This document shows positions 41,101-52,590 of a stretch of DNA of 64,000 bases, piece by piece. Source of the stretch: Xylocopa sonorina (taxonomy: Eukaryota > Arthropoda > Insecta > Hymenoptera > Apidae); NCBI RefSeq assembly GCF_050948175.1, contig NC_135198.1, positions 10,925,001-10,989,000 on the forward strand, in the 5' to 3' direction. The position numbers and the translations under genes were made by a program. The first letter of the stretch is position 1. Every line of letters starts with the position of its first letter. The notes under the pieces were generated by a model that had not been told where the DNA came from, did no database searches, and saw only the letters and a program-made list of their open reading frames with translations.

Positions 41101-42687
41101 TCAATGGCCCGTGTGATCGAGGATGAAATCGCGCTTTAACGAAGTCACCTGGTCGCGTCATTACTCTATTAGAAAGGCATCCACGTCGGTTAATGCGCGA
41201 GCGGTGAATCGATCAACGAGATCGAGCCGGTGGATCGCTCCGATTAACACAGCAGAGACGAGTTCGTCCGGTAGTTAGTCGCGGACAGTTCGCAAACATT
41301 TAATACACCGTAAACATTGAACATTTTTTTTCTTCTTTTTTTTTATAAAAATGCGTGTCTTCGTTTACAAAGGTGGGATTAAAAGTAACTAATAATAATT
41401 GAAGGAGGTCGAAGAAGTGGTGCTGGAAGGGGTGGCAAGGATCGATCAAATCTCGAGGAAGCATGATACCTAGGCAGGGGGGGGGAAGGAGTTGACCAAA
41501 GCGAATGAGAATAAAAAAAGAAGAATAACTGGTACTATAGAGTACAGCAACAGTACGATATGATACATACTAAACGTGTCAGGAGTATAACTGTGATGGA
41601 ACGTATTAGCAAAGGCACGAATCTCTCTCATCATGAATCGATGTATCTCTAAAATTGCTACGATCCTCTCGCGGTCAACCGATCTCGACGATTTTTGCGA
41701 AAGGGACACGAGTGAGCCGAAGAACGGAATTCTAAAATCGAGGACCGCGGCAGCACGCGATGCAGGCGTGCCTGATCCCAGTCACGATCCTCGGGTCTCA
41801 TCCTTGTTCGACGGTTGAAAAATAAATAATTGCACAATTCGATCGAAGAGTCCAAGGATGAACCGACGAAAATTAGGAATCGTGAGAATCGTTCACGTTA
41901 ACCCCGCTATAATCCTCGAGACCCAATTACATCTCGACCGCCACCAGCGGGCCAATTAAGAGAATAGCAGCGATTAATCGAGGATCGTAGCAGGACAATC
42001 AATCGACGACAGTCGAACTAGCGATAATGGGGTGGTCACCGGCTGACAGATTTCCCTAACTAACTGTAAGATCGCGGCTCCGTGCTCGTAACACGTGTCC
42101 CTGGCTTCGAACCACGACTACGGCTACGATCACGAGCCACGACGAGGATCTACTCTCTCTCGCGACGCGCGTCAGCGAGGTATCCGTTCGGGTCCGCGAA
42201 GTCGCATCAAAGTCAGGGACGACACCATCATCCGCTCGGATGATCGCTGGACGGATACATCGCTGATACCCTTAAACAGACCTTAATTAATAAGGACCCA
42301 ACGTTCTCTCAACGCAGCACTTCATTTGCAATTTTTTCGAAAACTCTCAATGACCTTACACCTAATTCCTGCTGGACACAGAGGATTGGACACCGCAGAG
42401 GTATACGTTGACGGACAGGAAAAAAAAAAAAAATTGCAAACGGAACGTCGTATCGATGGAACGCGGATTAATTACTGAGCTGAACGGGGCGGGAACCGTC
42501 TCTCTGGAGTCTCTGAAAAAGGAGTAAACGAGAAACCATGGGACGCTTGAACGGAACGTTCCAGCCACCGTTCCCGATCGACTCCCCTTGTCCGATCCAA
42601 GAGCGGGAACAATGGTAGCCGTGAACGCGTTAATTATATTAGCGACGATCGTTATCGATCGAAGGCCGCGGTCTCCACGGTGGGACG
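38112..42687. other. Intergenic region between LSD1 and CFAP53
   Basis: About 4.6 kb from the LSD1 stop to the CFAP53 start, both genes on the minus strand. It should hold the LSD1 3' UTR and the CFAP53 promoter and any 5' UTR exon. A cluster of splice-like signals at 39534-39655 is ambiguous in strand and is described as a finding. Poly(T) and poly(A) tracts occur near 41325-41342 and 42421-42433. Confidence 0.6.
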
Positions 42688-42872
42688 CTAAGGCGTGGTG
42701 GTGGAGCCGGTCGTTGCGGACGGCATGGCCGTGGTCGGTGGACCGGAAGCGGGCATCGTTGGAGGCGCGTACGGGCTCCCGCAGAGCTGGTCGGCGATCC
42801 GTCCGCCCTCGCGTAGGCCGCTGAGAAACGCGCCGTGCACGGTCGCCGGGTAATTTCGTATGGTATGCTCGC
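42688..42872 (-). CDS. KDM1A: KDM1A/LSD1, terminal coding exon
   Basis: Last coding exon. It completes the split Gly and reads EHTIRNYPATVHGAFLSG, then LREGGRIADQL, followed by a diverged Thr/Pro/Ser-rich tail ending GSTTTP and a TAG stop at 42690-42688. EHTIRNYPATVHGA is the C-terminal FAD-contacting segment of LSD1 (Glu801, Ala809 and Thr810 in human), fully conserved. The tail of about 30 residues is species-specific, as expected, because LSD1 C-termini vary. The acceptor is GCTTTCAG ending at 42873. The four exons together give about 295 residues, roughly the last third of an insect LSD1. Confidence 0.96.
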
Positions 42873-43656
42873 CTGAAAGCAGCAGATCGGTCCGCGACCG
42901 CGTTAGACGGGGAACCGGATGAATGGAGAGGAGTTTGTGGTACGTGGCGGTGCGACGGGTGAACGTCGCCCTGGGCCGATACGTGCTCCTCGTTTCTCTC
43001 TCGTTACCTCCGTGGCTTGGCTTTTTTTGCTCTCTTACTCTCGCCATCGGAGACGATCACCTTGGTCGATTTAGGGGACCGAGTAACCGCTCGAGGACAC
43101 CAGGGATAGGAGGAGGGGGGAAAATTGCAATTTCGTCGGAGGAGCTCGTTCAACGGAGAATTCTCCAGTTAGTCGGTGGGGCTGACGGTTTTTAGGGAAG
43201 GCAAGATGGCTTATCTGTCTCGAAACTGGAAATTATGTAGGTTTCCGTGTTACTAGGCCCTCTAAATTCAAGTGCGCGCTTATCCGCGGATAAGCGGGCA
43301 CGTCGCGCGTGTTTGTTCGCCGGAGTAACGTGCACGTGGTAATATAATGATTTCTTATCGAAAATAACTTCTTTTAGACCTATCGCGGGAGCCATTAAGT
43401 TCTCCTTTGAAAAGACTGTCCAAACCTAAGCCACGTGAAAGGCGCGCTAAGAAAAGTACAACACGGCCCTTTCAGAAAGATACCATTCACGTCGCGTCCA
43501 CGGAAATTGTGCACTCTCCGCGAGCCAGCAGACGCCAAAGTCCACTTCATTCCCTCTCGGAGATGGAAAGAAGAAAAAAAAAAGGTGGAGAGAAGAAAAG
43601 AGAAAATAAAAGAGATGAGATAGCCGGTGAAAATATCGCGGAGGCTAAATATTTAC
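42873..43656 (-). other. KDM1A: KDM1A intron (784 nt)
   Basis: Intron between the third and terminal LSD1 exons, GTAAAT to TTTCAG. It contains a purine-rich stretch on the plus strand near 43560-43620 and the 30-nt palindrome with inverted GATA motifs at 43272-43301. The third intron of the visible set (43951-43856) is only 96 nt. Confidence 0.9.
43272..43301. repeat. 30-nt near-perfect palindrome with inverted GATA motifs
   Basis: The core CGCTTATCCGCGGATAAGCG (43277-43296) is a perfect 20-bp palindrome. After one symmetric G/G mismatch it extends by GTGC/GCAC on the two sides. It holds CTTATC and GATAAG, an inverted pair of GATA-factor core sites. It lies inside an LSD1 intron. Whether it is a dimeric binding site or a hairpin is not known. 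Confidence 0.85.
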
Positions 43657-43855
43657 CTGCGAAGAAGACTCTTGGCTGCGGTGACGGCGCGTCGGGGGTG
43701 GCGGGTGGTGTGACGGGCGCAGCCAAGAGATCGTAATCGCTACCGGAACTGCCGACCGCGACGAAGCTGTACGAGCCTCTCGCCCATGGATCCGCTCTCC
43801 ATCTCGTCACCACGCTCTCGCGTGGCTGCGGGACCACTTGGTTCCCGAAGATACC
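43657..43855 (-). CDS. KDM1A: KDM1A/LSD1, third visible exon
   Basis: A 199-nt exon starting in phase 0 with GIFGNQVVPQPRESVVTRW and continuing RADPWARGSYSFVAVGSSG, DYDLLAAPVTPP and PRVFFAG. The RWRADPW and GSYSF segments carry the active-site Trp and Tyr (Trp751 and Tyr761 in human), both retained. The exon ends in phase 1 inside the Gly codon of the FAD-binding FAGEHT motif, with donor GCAG|GTAAAT at 43656. The Pro/Ala-rich insert TPPATPDAPSPQP sits where vertebrates also have a variable Pro-rich loop. The intron upstream is only 96 nt (43951-43856). Confidence 0.97.
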
Positions 43856-43951
43856 CTTCAAAATACATCGATCGAAAAATCAAGTCTCCTCTTTTACGAT
43901 AAAAGAGATAACAAAAGTGATTAGAAAAAAAATTCCTGTTGCTTGATTTAC

Positions 43952-44164
43952 CTTCAGAACTGCGATGCAACGACCAACGATCACGTCGTCGCTGACGTTC
44001 TCCATCACGCAGGCCGCCTCGCCAGCCACCAGGGCCAAAAGTACCGGCGCCTTGTAGAGGTTCCAGAAGAGGAAGAGCTCGCCACGCGACGCGGTCGTGC
44101 TGCCCACGTGGCCGAACAAATTGGCGGTCGGGTCCCAGAAGATCCGTTCGAAGCACAGCACCAC
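43952..44164 (-). CDS. KDM1A: KDM1A/LSD1, second visible exon
   Basis: A 71-codon exon, phase 0 at both ends. It reads VVLCFERIFWDP, then NLFGHVGSTTASRGELFLFW, NLYKAPVLLALVAGEA and SDDVIVGRCIAVLK. These are highly conserved substrate-binding-lobe segments of LSD1. The acceptor CAG ends at 44165 and the donor AAG|GTAAAT begins at 43951. Joining to the previous exon gives GFGNLNK followed by VVLCF, as in animal orthologues. One difference from vertebrate LSD1 is ACVMEN where vertebrates have AGIMEN. No frameshifts or internal stops are present, so the locus is not a decayed copy. Confidence 0.97.
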
Positions 44165-45242
44165 CTGACGTGACGGATATCCGGCTGTTATTCCCTCGCT
44201 CTATAGCAGTACTCCTCTAACGACTGTTCTCGGCCAGACAGAGGATTCGACTACCGTGAACTCGTTTCGCCGACGACTTTCGTATGGTTCAAGTTCCCGG
44301 GTGAATGATTGGGGATAAAACCAGGGAACAGGACGAGTTTCCGTGCGATATTACGATTTCAGAACGCTCGAGACGCTTCGAGGGTTAGTTGGAACACTTC
44401 GCGGATTATGGAGCAACTTTTTACGAGTTCTAATTCGAGAGGCTTTAAATTCTGGTCACCATCCGATCGTTTGCGGATGAAAAAAAGGACATTTTCTTGG
44501 AAGATAATCCAAAGACCGGTACTGCACGTCGCGCAGTACCGTACGTCGTCTCCCTCTCGTGCAATGTGGCAAGTGGAAAGGTACGTGTCTAAATGTTTGT
44601 GTGTTTGCTCGGAGAAAATATTATGTACTCGTTGGTCCCGCTAAATCCTCCGGTTCAAGAGTTGCTCACGTAAACTCTCAACACGGTTGGCTATCTCGCG
44701 TGAATCATTCTCTTTACAGACTCTGCTGAAGAAAATTGTAAACTACAGCATTCCACTGCGACGGAACACTCCGAATTTCCGACTGAACCGAGCACGCGAT
44801 TCCTCAGGGGACCCACCGAAACTCTCCAGCCAACCGAGCCACGTTTCCTCCCAGAAATCACCTTCCCTCTTTCTCTCTGCCTCTGGTCCACGAGCACCGT
44901 AAATTACCCAAAACGTAAATTGGCTCGAATTTATTCCCGCGGACGAGCTATCGGTCGAGAGATCCCGACAGACGTGGTCCGTTTCGTCGCGCGATGAGCC
45001 TTTAATTTCAACGGGGAACGAGCGCGGCCGGCCTGGCCGCTTGGTCCGCGTCGCTCGTAAACCGAGTCCGCGAGGCCGTAAAAGGAACGTGTCCTGGGCG
45101 TAAGAAGCGACACGAGCCACGTCACCCGTGGCCGCCGCGGATCATAATATATCTCGTTCGAGGACAAGTTCGAGAGCGTGGTCCACGCCAGCCGCATAAA
45201 TCAGACGCTTGACCGCGGGACTGGAGTCCACCTTACGCTTAC
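44165..45242 (-). other. KDM1A: KDM1A intron (1078 nt)
   Basis: Intron between the first and second visible LSD1 exons, GTAAGC to CAG. It has no coding content I can support. It contains a 9-bp inverted repeat with a 7-nt loop at 44517-44541. Confidence 0.9.
44517..44541. repeat. Short inverted repeat in LSD1 intron
   Basis: The arm CGGTACTGC (44517-44525) is matched by GCAGTACCG (44533-44541) with a 7-nt loop. It could form a 9-bp stem in the intron RNA or DNA. It is much shorter than a microRNA precursor. Confidence 0.8.
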
Positions 45243-45535
45243 CTTATTCAAATTCCCGAATCCGAGCCTCTGAATGGCCTGCGACTTCCAATCCGGAAGC
45301 GGCGGATTGAAGGCGACCGCGGACGGCGGCGCGGACGTCTTCAGGACGCCCAACGGGAGCGTGACCAGCACCGCGTCCGCTTTGTACACCGTGTGATTCG
45401 TGTGAGGGCTGCGCGAGGGTGCTGCCCACACCTCGACGCCGTTCACCCCGTACCGGACCGCCCTCGCGGCTGTGTTCAACCGGATGTCCAGGTCCTTCGA
45501 CAGAGCAACAGGTACGCACGAGTAGCCGTTGCGAA
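45243..45535 (-). CDS. KDM1A: KDM1A/LSD1 (Su(var)3-3), amine-oxidase lobe exon (first visible)
   Basis: This exon encodes 97 codons of the flavin-dependent lysine-specific histone demethylase. It begins in phase 1 with RNGYSCVPVAL, passes through LNTAARAVRYG and the FAD-domain motif VLVTLPLGVLK, and ends PPLPDWKSQAIQRLGFGNLNK. These strings are nearly identical to animal LSD1. The Lys of GFGNLNK corresponds to the catalytic-site lysine (Lys661 in human) that holds the water bridging to FAD N5, and it is retained. The acceptor is a TTTTTCAG just upstream of 45535; the donor is AAG|GTAAGC at 45242. The phase-1 start requires an upstream exon ending in G, consistent with a Val codon before RNGYS. 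LSD1 removes mono- and dimethyl marks from histone H3 Lys4 in CoREST-type repressor complexes in the nucleus. Confidence 0.96.
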
Positions 45536-48500
45536 CTGAAAAATATACGAGCGAGACAATGGTGTGAATGCACAGTGACGATCACGATTGCTTGGGGTTG
45601 AAGTTGTAATGGAGACTGAGCGAGATCGGGAGGGTGGCGCGGGTAATGCTCGAAGGACTTGCGATCGGGTTGGTAATGGGGGAACATGATGGAGAACGGG
45701 GTGTTTCCTCGGTTCCTGGGTTATTAGTCACCGTGTACAGTGTGTTCTAGTAATAACGTGGACACGTGCGACGTATCGAAGCGTAATACATATCGATCCT
45801 CCGCGATGTCAAGGCTGCGAATCCTCAAAGTTACGTTTTACTGGATTGGTATTCTTCTTTTCGCGACGCGCCCGATAAGGGGTTGGTAACAGAAGTCTCG
45901 AGGTTGCCTGCAGAGAATCGAGCGTTCGAATTCCGAGTTGTCGCGTGTATCTCGTTGAAAAACGTAAAAATGGATGGACCGTTCTATCGGAGGCGAGAAC
46001 TGCTCTCGGTTCACCGGGTACAAGGTTCTCCAATTACTTTGAACGATGCAGCCCACCTGAAACTGGCGGGAGCCGAACGAACGAGGCACCGCGGCCCCGA
46101 TACCGGGGATCACGAAACTCCCGATTATCGAAACGGATTACGAAACGAGCGGACACCGCGTATTTTTAGTCGATGCGCCCGAATCGCGCGTTGGTTCGCG
46201 CAAAGGCGGCCCCCCCCCCCTGGCCCTCGCGGCGGGGTCGAAATTCCGCGGGCCGCCGATGTCACCGGATGCGATAAAGGCTCCATTACCGTTTAATTGG
46301 ATATTTCGCATTAGCGCGGCCAAATCAGGACACCTGACGCGGCCCTAAATTCTCGTAAGCACATTCGAACCCCATAACATCGACTGTGCATGTACTAATA
46401 ATGATACACAGGCGTCTCCACTTAGGGGGGTTAATTATGTTGATGGCCGGCAGCGTGCTAACAAGCGCCACCCTCTCTCCTCTATCGCCATTCCGGGAGA
46501 AATTTAAATTTACGCGACACTTGCGCGCCCCTCGATACGCCTCCTCTGCTGTTTTTGATTCACCGTCCGCCACATCGGTCGAAACCACCCCGTTGTTCCC
46601 ATCCCCTTACCCCGTGGCGAAGGAAATACGCGTATCTCCTCGTCGAACGAAACTCCAACGATGCCGGAAATCAAGATAAACACGCTGGTAGCCTGGCTAA
46701 AAGACCATATCGTCGAGCAACTGAGAGTCGTACTTACTCAATAGCGATTTAAATTCAAAACCCTCGTGCCCAGGCGATTATCAACGGATTAAACGAAAAA
46801 GGAGGAACGTTGAACTCCCGCGAAACTTTGTACCGCACCCTCTGTTATTTTCCCCGGGTCGCATGAAAGCTGGCTCGACCTGTTCTCACCTAGAAATTTA
46901 TCGTCGCGTCGAACGACAGCCGCCTCGTCGTTTCGTTAATTCGGCCGATTTAAATTCGACGCGGGCCCATTCACGGGGCCCGTTCGCCGATCCTGGGCCG
47001 GGTCCCCGCGAGGGGGGACGATCGAACCGCGGCGGGAATCGAACGGGCGAGGGACGCGTCCGCGTTTCTCGACGACGAAAACGCCCGTACAGAGTCCGGA
47101 TTCGTTATTACTTTAATTGGAATCCATTTGACTGGCGGCTACACCGGCTGCCACGCTCGTGTCTGGCGTCGATTACAGAGACGACCCTTTCTAATAAGCG
47201 AGGGAATATTCAACAGCCAGTCGAAGGGGAACGATCCGGTGCTACCAAAATTATGGTAAGTCGATCCCGCCTAACCGATCTCGCTCTCTGTTTCGTTCCC
47301 CCGCATCTCTTTCTCGTTCTCCGTTTCCCCACTGTCCCGTTTCCACCATGCCATCCGGTTCGAATGGGAAATTAATTCCTCGCAACGGGGCCGGTCGGTT
47401 TCGAGGCCGATGAAAATCGTCCGCAGAGTCTGTGATCCGGTTTTCAGCCCTGCTCGTTTTTAATTATATCGTTGCGCGCTCGATCTTCCTTTTCTCTTAC
47501 ATTTCTCCTCTATCCAGCCGCAGTGTCTCTTGTTCGTTCCCCATCGACGATCATTCGCCAGTCTGCGGAAACGTTTGATCGACGCCGATTTTATCCGTGG
47601 AATTTTCTACCTCCGCCTGCGCGCATCGAGGATCGATGTCGAAAGAAACCACGGGAATTATTAATCACCGTGGAACGAGAGCGGAGTGTATCATTGGCCG
47701 ACGCGGTGGCTCGTTCCCTCGAAAGCCTCTCGAAACGAGCATCCAGTTCGAGGGAGCGCGTGTACGTTCGTTATTGTTGGCCGCCGTAACACCGAATAGC
47801 CCCGGTTCGGATGTTTGCTTTTCGGGCGGAACAAGCGTTTCCCTGGGCGGTGGTAGCGGCCGCTGTCTTCCATCAGGGAGAATCATCTCTGAAAAATCTG
47901 GCAAACGGAAAACAAGCCGGAAGCGCATTCAGCCCCGGTCCCATTGCTGTTTTTCCGGCTCTCGGTCCGCGAACAAACCGGTTGAATTTTTCAACGGTCT
48001 GCGCGTGGCCCGGCTCCACTCACCGCGGATGAAAAATTCGTTCGCTGCATTTCCGCTTTGCCTGGAACGTCTGCTCGGGAAACGAGCCTTCGATTCCCGC
48101 GAAAGGCACGATCGCACGCGAGAACGGAGTTAAAACGACGAATGGAACGCGCGATCTCGATCGAATCGTTTCTACGGAACGTTCGATCGTTCAGTTGATA
48201 TCCTGCGCTCGTCTCGCGAGAGAAACGCTCCGTGCTCGACGCGTAATTAGGTTTATTAAGAATCCAGTGAATCGCGAGATGCGAGGCTGGACCAGTTGGT
48301 CCCGATGGATCGACGGTTCTCCGACGGAAGATCCGGGCGGGTACCAACCGGAACCATCCGGTGTGTCGGCGAACGCAAATATTTAACGAAGAATTTATCA
48401 GCGCGTCCGGGGGCCGCCTGCGACGTGGCGCGAAACGACCCGTAGAAAGGAGAGGTTGGGCGTGGAATAAGAGCGAGGAGACGGTGTTCTCGTTCTCGCA

Positions 48501-51500
48501 CGGGCGCATCGAGGACCCCGGCGCGTACACTCCGCGCCGGGTTTGCTACCCTCTCGCGTCTTGTCTTCCGTTTGATCTTTGCTCGCAGTATTTTTTGACG
48601 GGGCGAGTCGAACAATTTGTATGCCGCGCTGCTTTTCAATTTACATTTAAATTGGTTGCTTATGGCGTTCTGTCGTCTCGACAGGAGTCGAAGTGCAGCC
48701 GGGAGCGCAACAGCGAGGGCGCGCGCGCGCGCACCACTGTAACAGAGACGCGAGGAGCGAAAGAGACCGGAAGGGACCACACCACGTAACGCTGGTAGAA
48801 CGGAGAAAGGCGTGGAAAGGAGAGAGGGGGGGTGTGTACGCGCACCCGGTGGAGGAGAGACGAAAACCGTGCTCCTGGTCGAACAGTCAAATACCGAAAC
48901 GGCCAAGGGAGAAAGGGAGAGAAAGCTGGTTGATGTGTGCGATGCGAGAGTTCAACGCACCTCGGACGCGTAAAAGGAGAAAAAGGACCAACGTGCTTCG
49001 CGGTTCTTTTTTTCCTTTCTTTTCTTCTTTCTTTCGTTTTTCTTTTTTTTTTTTCGCTCACTTTTTTTCTCCTTTAACCGCGCCACGTAAACGCATGCAC
49101 TACTGGCATAGCGGAACACGCGAAATCGCGGAGAGGGTAGCGACTCTGGTTAGGAAACGTGCCTTCACGAGCCCTCGTTCCGGGTGGAACCGATACACGG
49201 CTGTTCGCGTCCCGTCGATTTCCCTCGAAATCGAGCGTGCCACGGGCTCGAGTCGCTTGTAAGCAGATTTGCGAAAATTCGAGGTAAATGGGGAGAAAAG
49301 TGCGCGAGGGATGCCGAGGAAAGAGGATTCGTTTTTGTTCCCGTTTCGTCGATGATGCACAGCGGCCGTAAAAACACTGTTTCCGCGTATCTGCCTTTTC
49401 CAATGTATCGTAGACGAAACGCATATCCCTCCACGGTTTATTACGCGAAACGTTACGTCGATCTGACCGACGGTGGATGCCAGGCATCGTTTAAAAAAAG
49501 GATTCGATTATCTGATCTCGCGAAAGGTGTTCCACGCGTGATAAATTCGATCGAAGTTCTATCAATCGCGACGGGAGATAATTAAACACCGAGCGAGCTG
49601 TTAACAAACGTTACACGGTCTTCCGACGGGAACAACGATACGATCTAAAGCAACAATCAACCGAAACGTATGCTAATGAGATGGTAATGAAGGGCCGCGG
49701 GCCACCCCGCCAAACTCCGTGAATTTATCCAAAGAGAAATTATATGAATTACACGTGCGACGGTATTAACGTGAAAAAGGAAAACAGAGAGATGGGAGAG
49801 CAGCAGCAGCGGCGGGCGGTTCGTCGGTGGTGGTAAAAAGGGGAACTCTGCGCTGGTATTTTGCATTCCACCCCGCAAATTGCGGACGATGGCGGTCGGA
49901 ATACAGAGGGATGCTTTTCTTGCGCAGCCATCCGTTGCGTCAACATTCCGCGCGGCGGGTCCCCGAAGCGTACACGCGACGGAGAGTAACTCTCATTTGC
50001 CTGGTCGTGTAAACATTGATTTTCGGAAATCGGCGGGACCGAGAGCCAAACGCGGGGGTCTTCCAGGTGAACTTCAACCCTTCGAGGAAGTTCGCCCGGG
50101 CGCGAGCAAATATTTAATAGAAAAAATAGCCCGGATGTTGGCCCGCGCCATACACGCGTCAGACCGACGCGGAAGGAGACTGATTTACTTCCGACGATGT
50201 ATCTTTGTACGGTCGGATCGCCCTTAGGTAAGTTTGCGCGACATCGATCGGGGTTTGTCCGCACGGGACCAGAGGGAATCGCTCTCTCTGGGTGTCTTTC
50301 GAGCGGCAAAGTGGTGCAACAGCTTCGAGGAGTTTCGCTTGCCATCGCTAGAAATTCCTCTCGAATCTAAATTCTTTTCTGATCAAAAAAAAAAGTCGCA
50401 TTAGAATCGCTCGTTTAGAACGAGGTACCTGTTGAAACGTCAGCAGGCGAGTAACAAGATCTCTACAAGACGCCCTACCAGCGAAGGATTAAATATTCGC
50501 GTGTTTGTCAAGCGACACGGAGGGCTGTCGTTGAACGCCGTGGAAATTAGTATACGCGGGCGTGGCAGGGCGTCGCGCAATTGCGCCAGAAGCCGCTCGT
50601 TACGCCGCCTCGGTGCGGTTAACGAAGGCCTGCCACGTTCCCGAACCGCGTGGCAATCGAAAATGCGTCAAGACAAATACCGTCTTATTTCGCGGCCGTG
50701 TAGTTTAGATTAAGCGGCGTAACGCCCCGTGTCGTCGGTTAGACAGACGAAACGCGGATAAATTGGCGATAAACCGACAGCCAGCTGGCAGAGAATGATA
50801 GTCGAACGGTTCTCGGGGCGATGAGAACCCGCTTCATCTTTCTCGATCGATCGCTATTTAAAAAAATAAAGGATCGCGATCCTACGTTAGTTGTATTCTC
50901 GCAAACGGAATCGCTGGAAAAACGGTGAAAACCATTTACAGCGTCCCGACAAAGGAGAGGTGGTTCACCGGAAATGAAACGATCTACCGAGAAAAGATAG
51001 AAACGAGGGAGGAAACAAACGGCTGGCTGCAAGATAGCTCGAGAAAGCGATTCAAGGACCGCGGGAAAGGGTTTGCGCGAAAACAAAAGAGGAAGGGACG
51101 GAGGGGTCCTCGATCCCTACCCGGTCTGGAAACGGATCGCGAGGAGGACGTTCGGCCGGGCCGCGAAAAATAAACGTTATCTCCGGCGGGTCGTTTCGCC
51201 GTTCTCGTTTTCCGTTGCGCCAGTTATCTTCCCTTGTCCCATCGGTCGCATCGGTGAATTTAGCATCGGCAGCGTTCCGTATAATTTGTTCAGATTGCGA
51301 TAAAGTTAATTGGAGGCTGGCGCGGAATTTATGATCGGCTGGGCCCAAAGAACACCGGGGCGACCGTCCGCGTACCGGCGGCATGCGAGATTCCTAGATC
51401 GCGCTAGTAAGTAACGCGCACCGGCGTAGAGGCGAGATCGATATCGCTGGACCGATTTATTACGATTGTCACACATTCTGTGCAAATGAGCTTGTACAGC

Positions 51501-51564
51501 CGATGCGCTTTAAACCATCTGCCTCCACGCGGATCGAGGAAATTCACCGCCTACCTGGAGAGAA

Positions 51565-51585
51565 AGAGAGAGAGAGAGAGAGAGA
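51565..51585 (+). repeat. (AG)n microsatellite
   Basis: About ten AG units followed by AATTAATCAG. Confidence 0.9.
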
Positions 51586-52550
51586 ATTAATCAGTTTTTG
51601 CTCTCGGGGGAGATTAAGTAACCGTGGACGGGGATAGTTTACGAACGCGGCGAAGGATCCGAGGATCGACGCGGAGTTCGCCTCTGAGACGCTCGGATGG
51701 CGGTAATCGGCGGCAATAATTGAGAATCGCGAGCCTCGTTAGCGTGTCATACGGGAGATCCTAGCTGCGACATCTGTGGAGGAACTGCTGAACCGCGTCG
51801 AGACTGTTGGTAAAACAGGTAGATCGATGGATCTGAAAGTAGGGCGCGAAATACGAAAGTAGAAACTGTGCGCAAAAACAGTTGGACTCGAGATAGAATT
51901 GATATCCAGATCGCTGGTAGAGCATCGAACGGGATTCTGACTTTAATTACAAAGCTCGGGTAGTAGTTTAATTCGCGCGACCCACAAAAGCCAGCAACGT
52001 GCTTCGCATCGTACGTTTCGAGCGTAAACCCCGGAGTGCTGGTACATTAATTCGTCTCTAATTGGCCGTATTAACATCGTTTGTACTCGAAGCTGCTTCC
52101 ATTGAGGAGATGAAACACTCCTCGAACCCGGTAATACAGAATTCCCCGTAACTCGACGAAACTTTCCACCCTCGCGCGGTACCCGTTGTAAGCGATCCGC
52201 GCAACCGATTTAACGCAACTAACGGAAGCTGGGCGAACGCGTTGCGGCGGTGGATAAACGCGAGGCATCCGGCCGCGGACGCGGCCGCGAGTTCCAAATT
52301 TTCCAGAAACCATAACACCGCGCGCTCGCGTTGCGATCGATTCCGCTCGAGGAGGGGGAGAGAGCAAGTCCAACCGCAAACGAGGCTGCTCGCAACTTCG
52401 TCCTGCCCGGTAATAATTAAACCCCCCTGGAACGAACGAGCCCAGGCCTTTCGATTCGCTCGATACTCGCGGGGAATTAGCCGGTCGTTCGTTCGCCCGT
52501 AGCAATTGCGAGGCGGAATACGCGCGCGAAACCGACGGAAGGGCCCAGCC

Positions 52551-52590
52551 GAAGCAGCAGCAGAAGAAGAAGAAGAAGAAGAGGAAGAGG
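52551..52590 (+). repeat. (GCA)n(GAA)n trinucleotide repeat
   Basis: CAG units run into about six AAG units and then GAG-rich sequence. On the minus strand this produces the run of Phe then Cys codons seen in the long unassigned ORF 53177-52071. Confidence 0.9.

Noticed and set aside
41760..41790. Minus-strand DWDQ codons resembling an LSD1 motif before RNGYS
   Set aside because: They lie downstream of the LSD1 stop on the same strand and the surrounding residues do not match.
47256..47261. Consensus GTAAGT donor on the plus strand (also at 50228)
   Set aside because: There is no matching acceptor or coding exon around either site; isolated donor hexamers are expected by chance.
48256..48906. 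216-codon minus-strand ORF
   Set aside because: It has a low-complexity Arg/Ser/Pro composition and equally long overlapping frames on the other strand, consistent with CpG-rich noncoding DNA.
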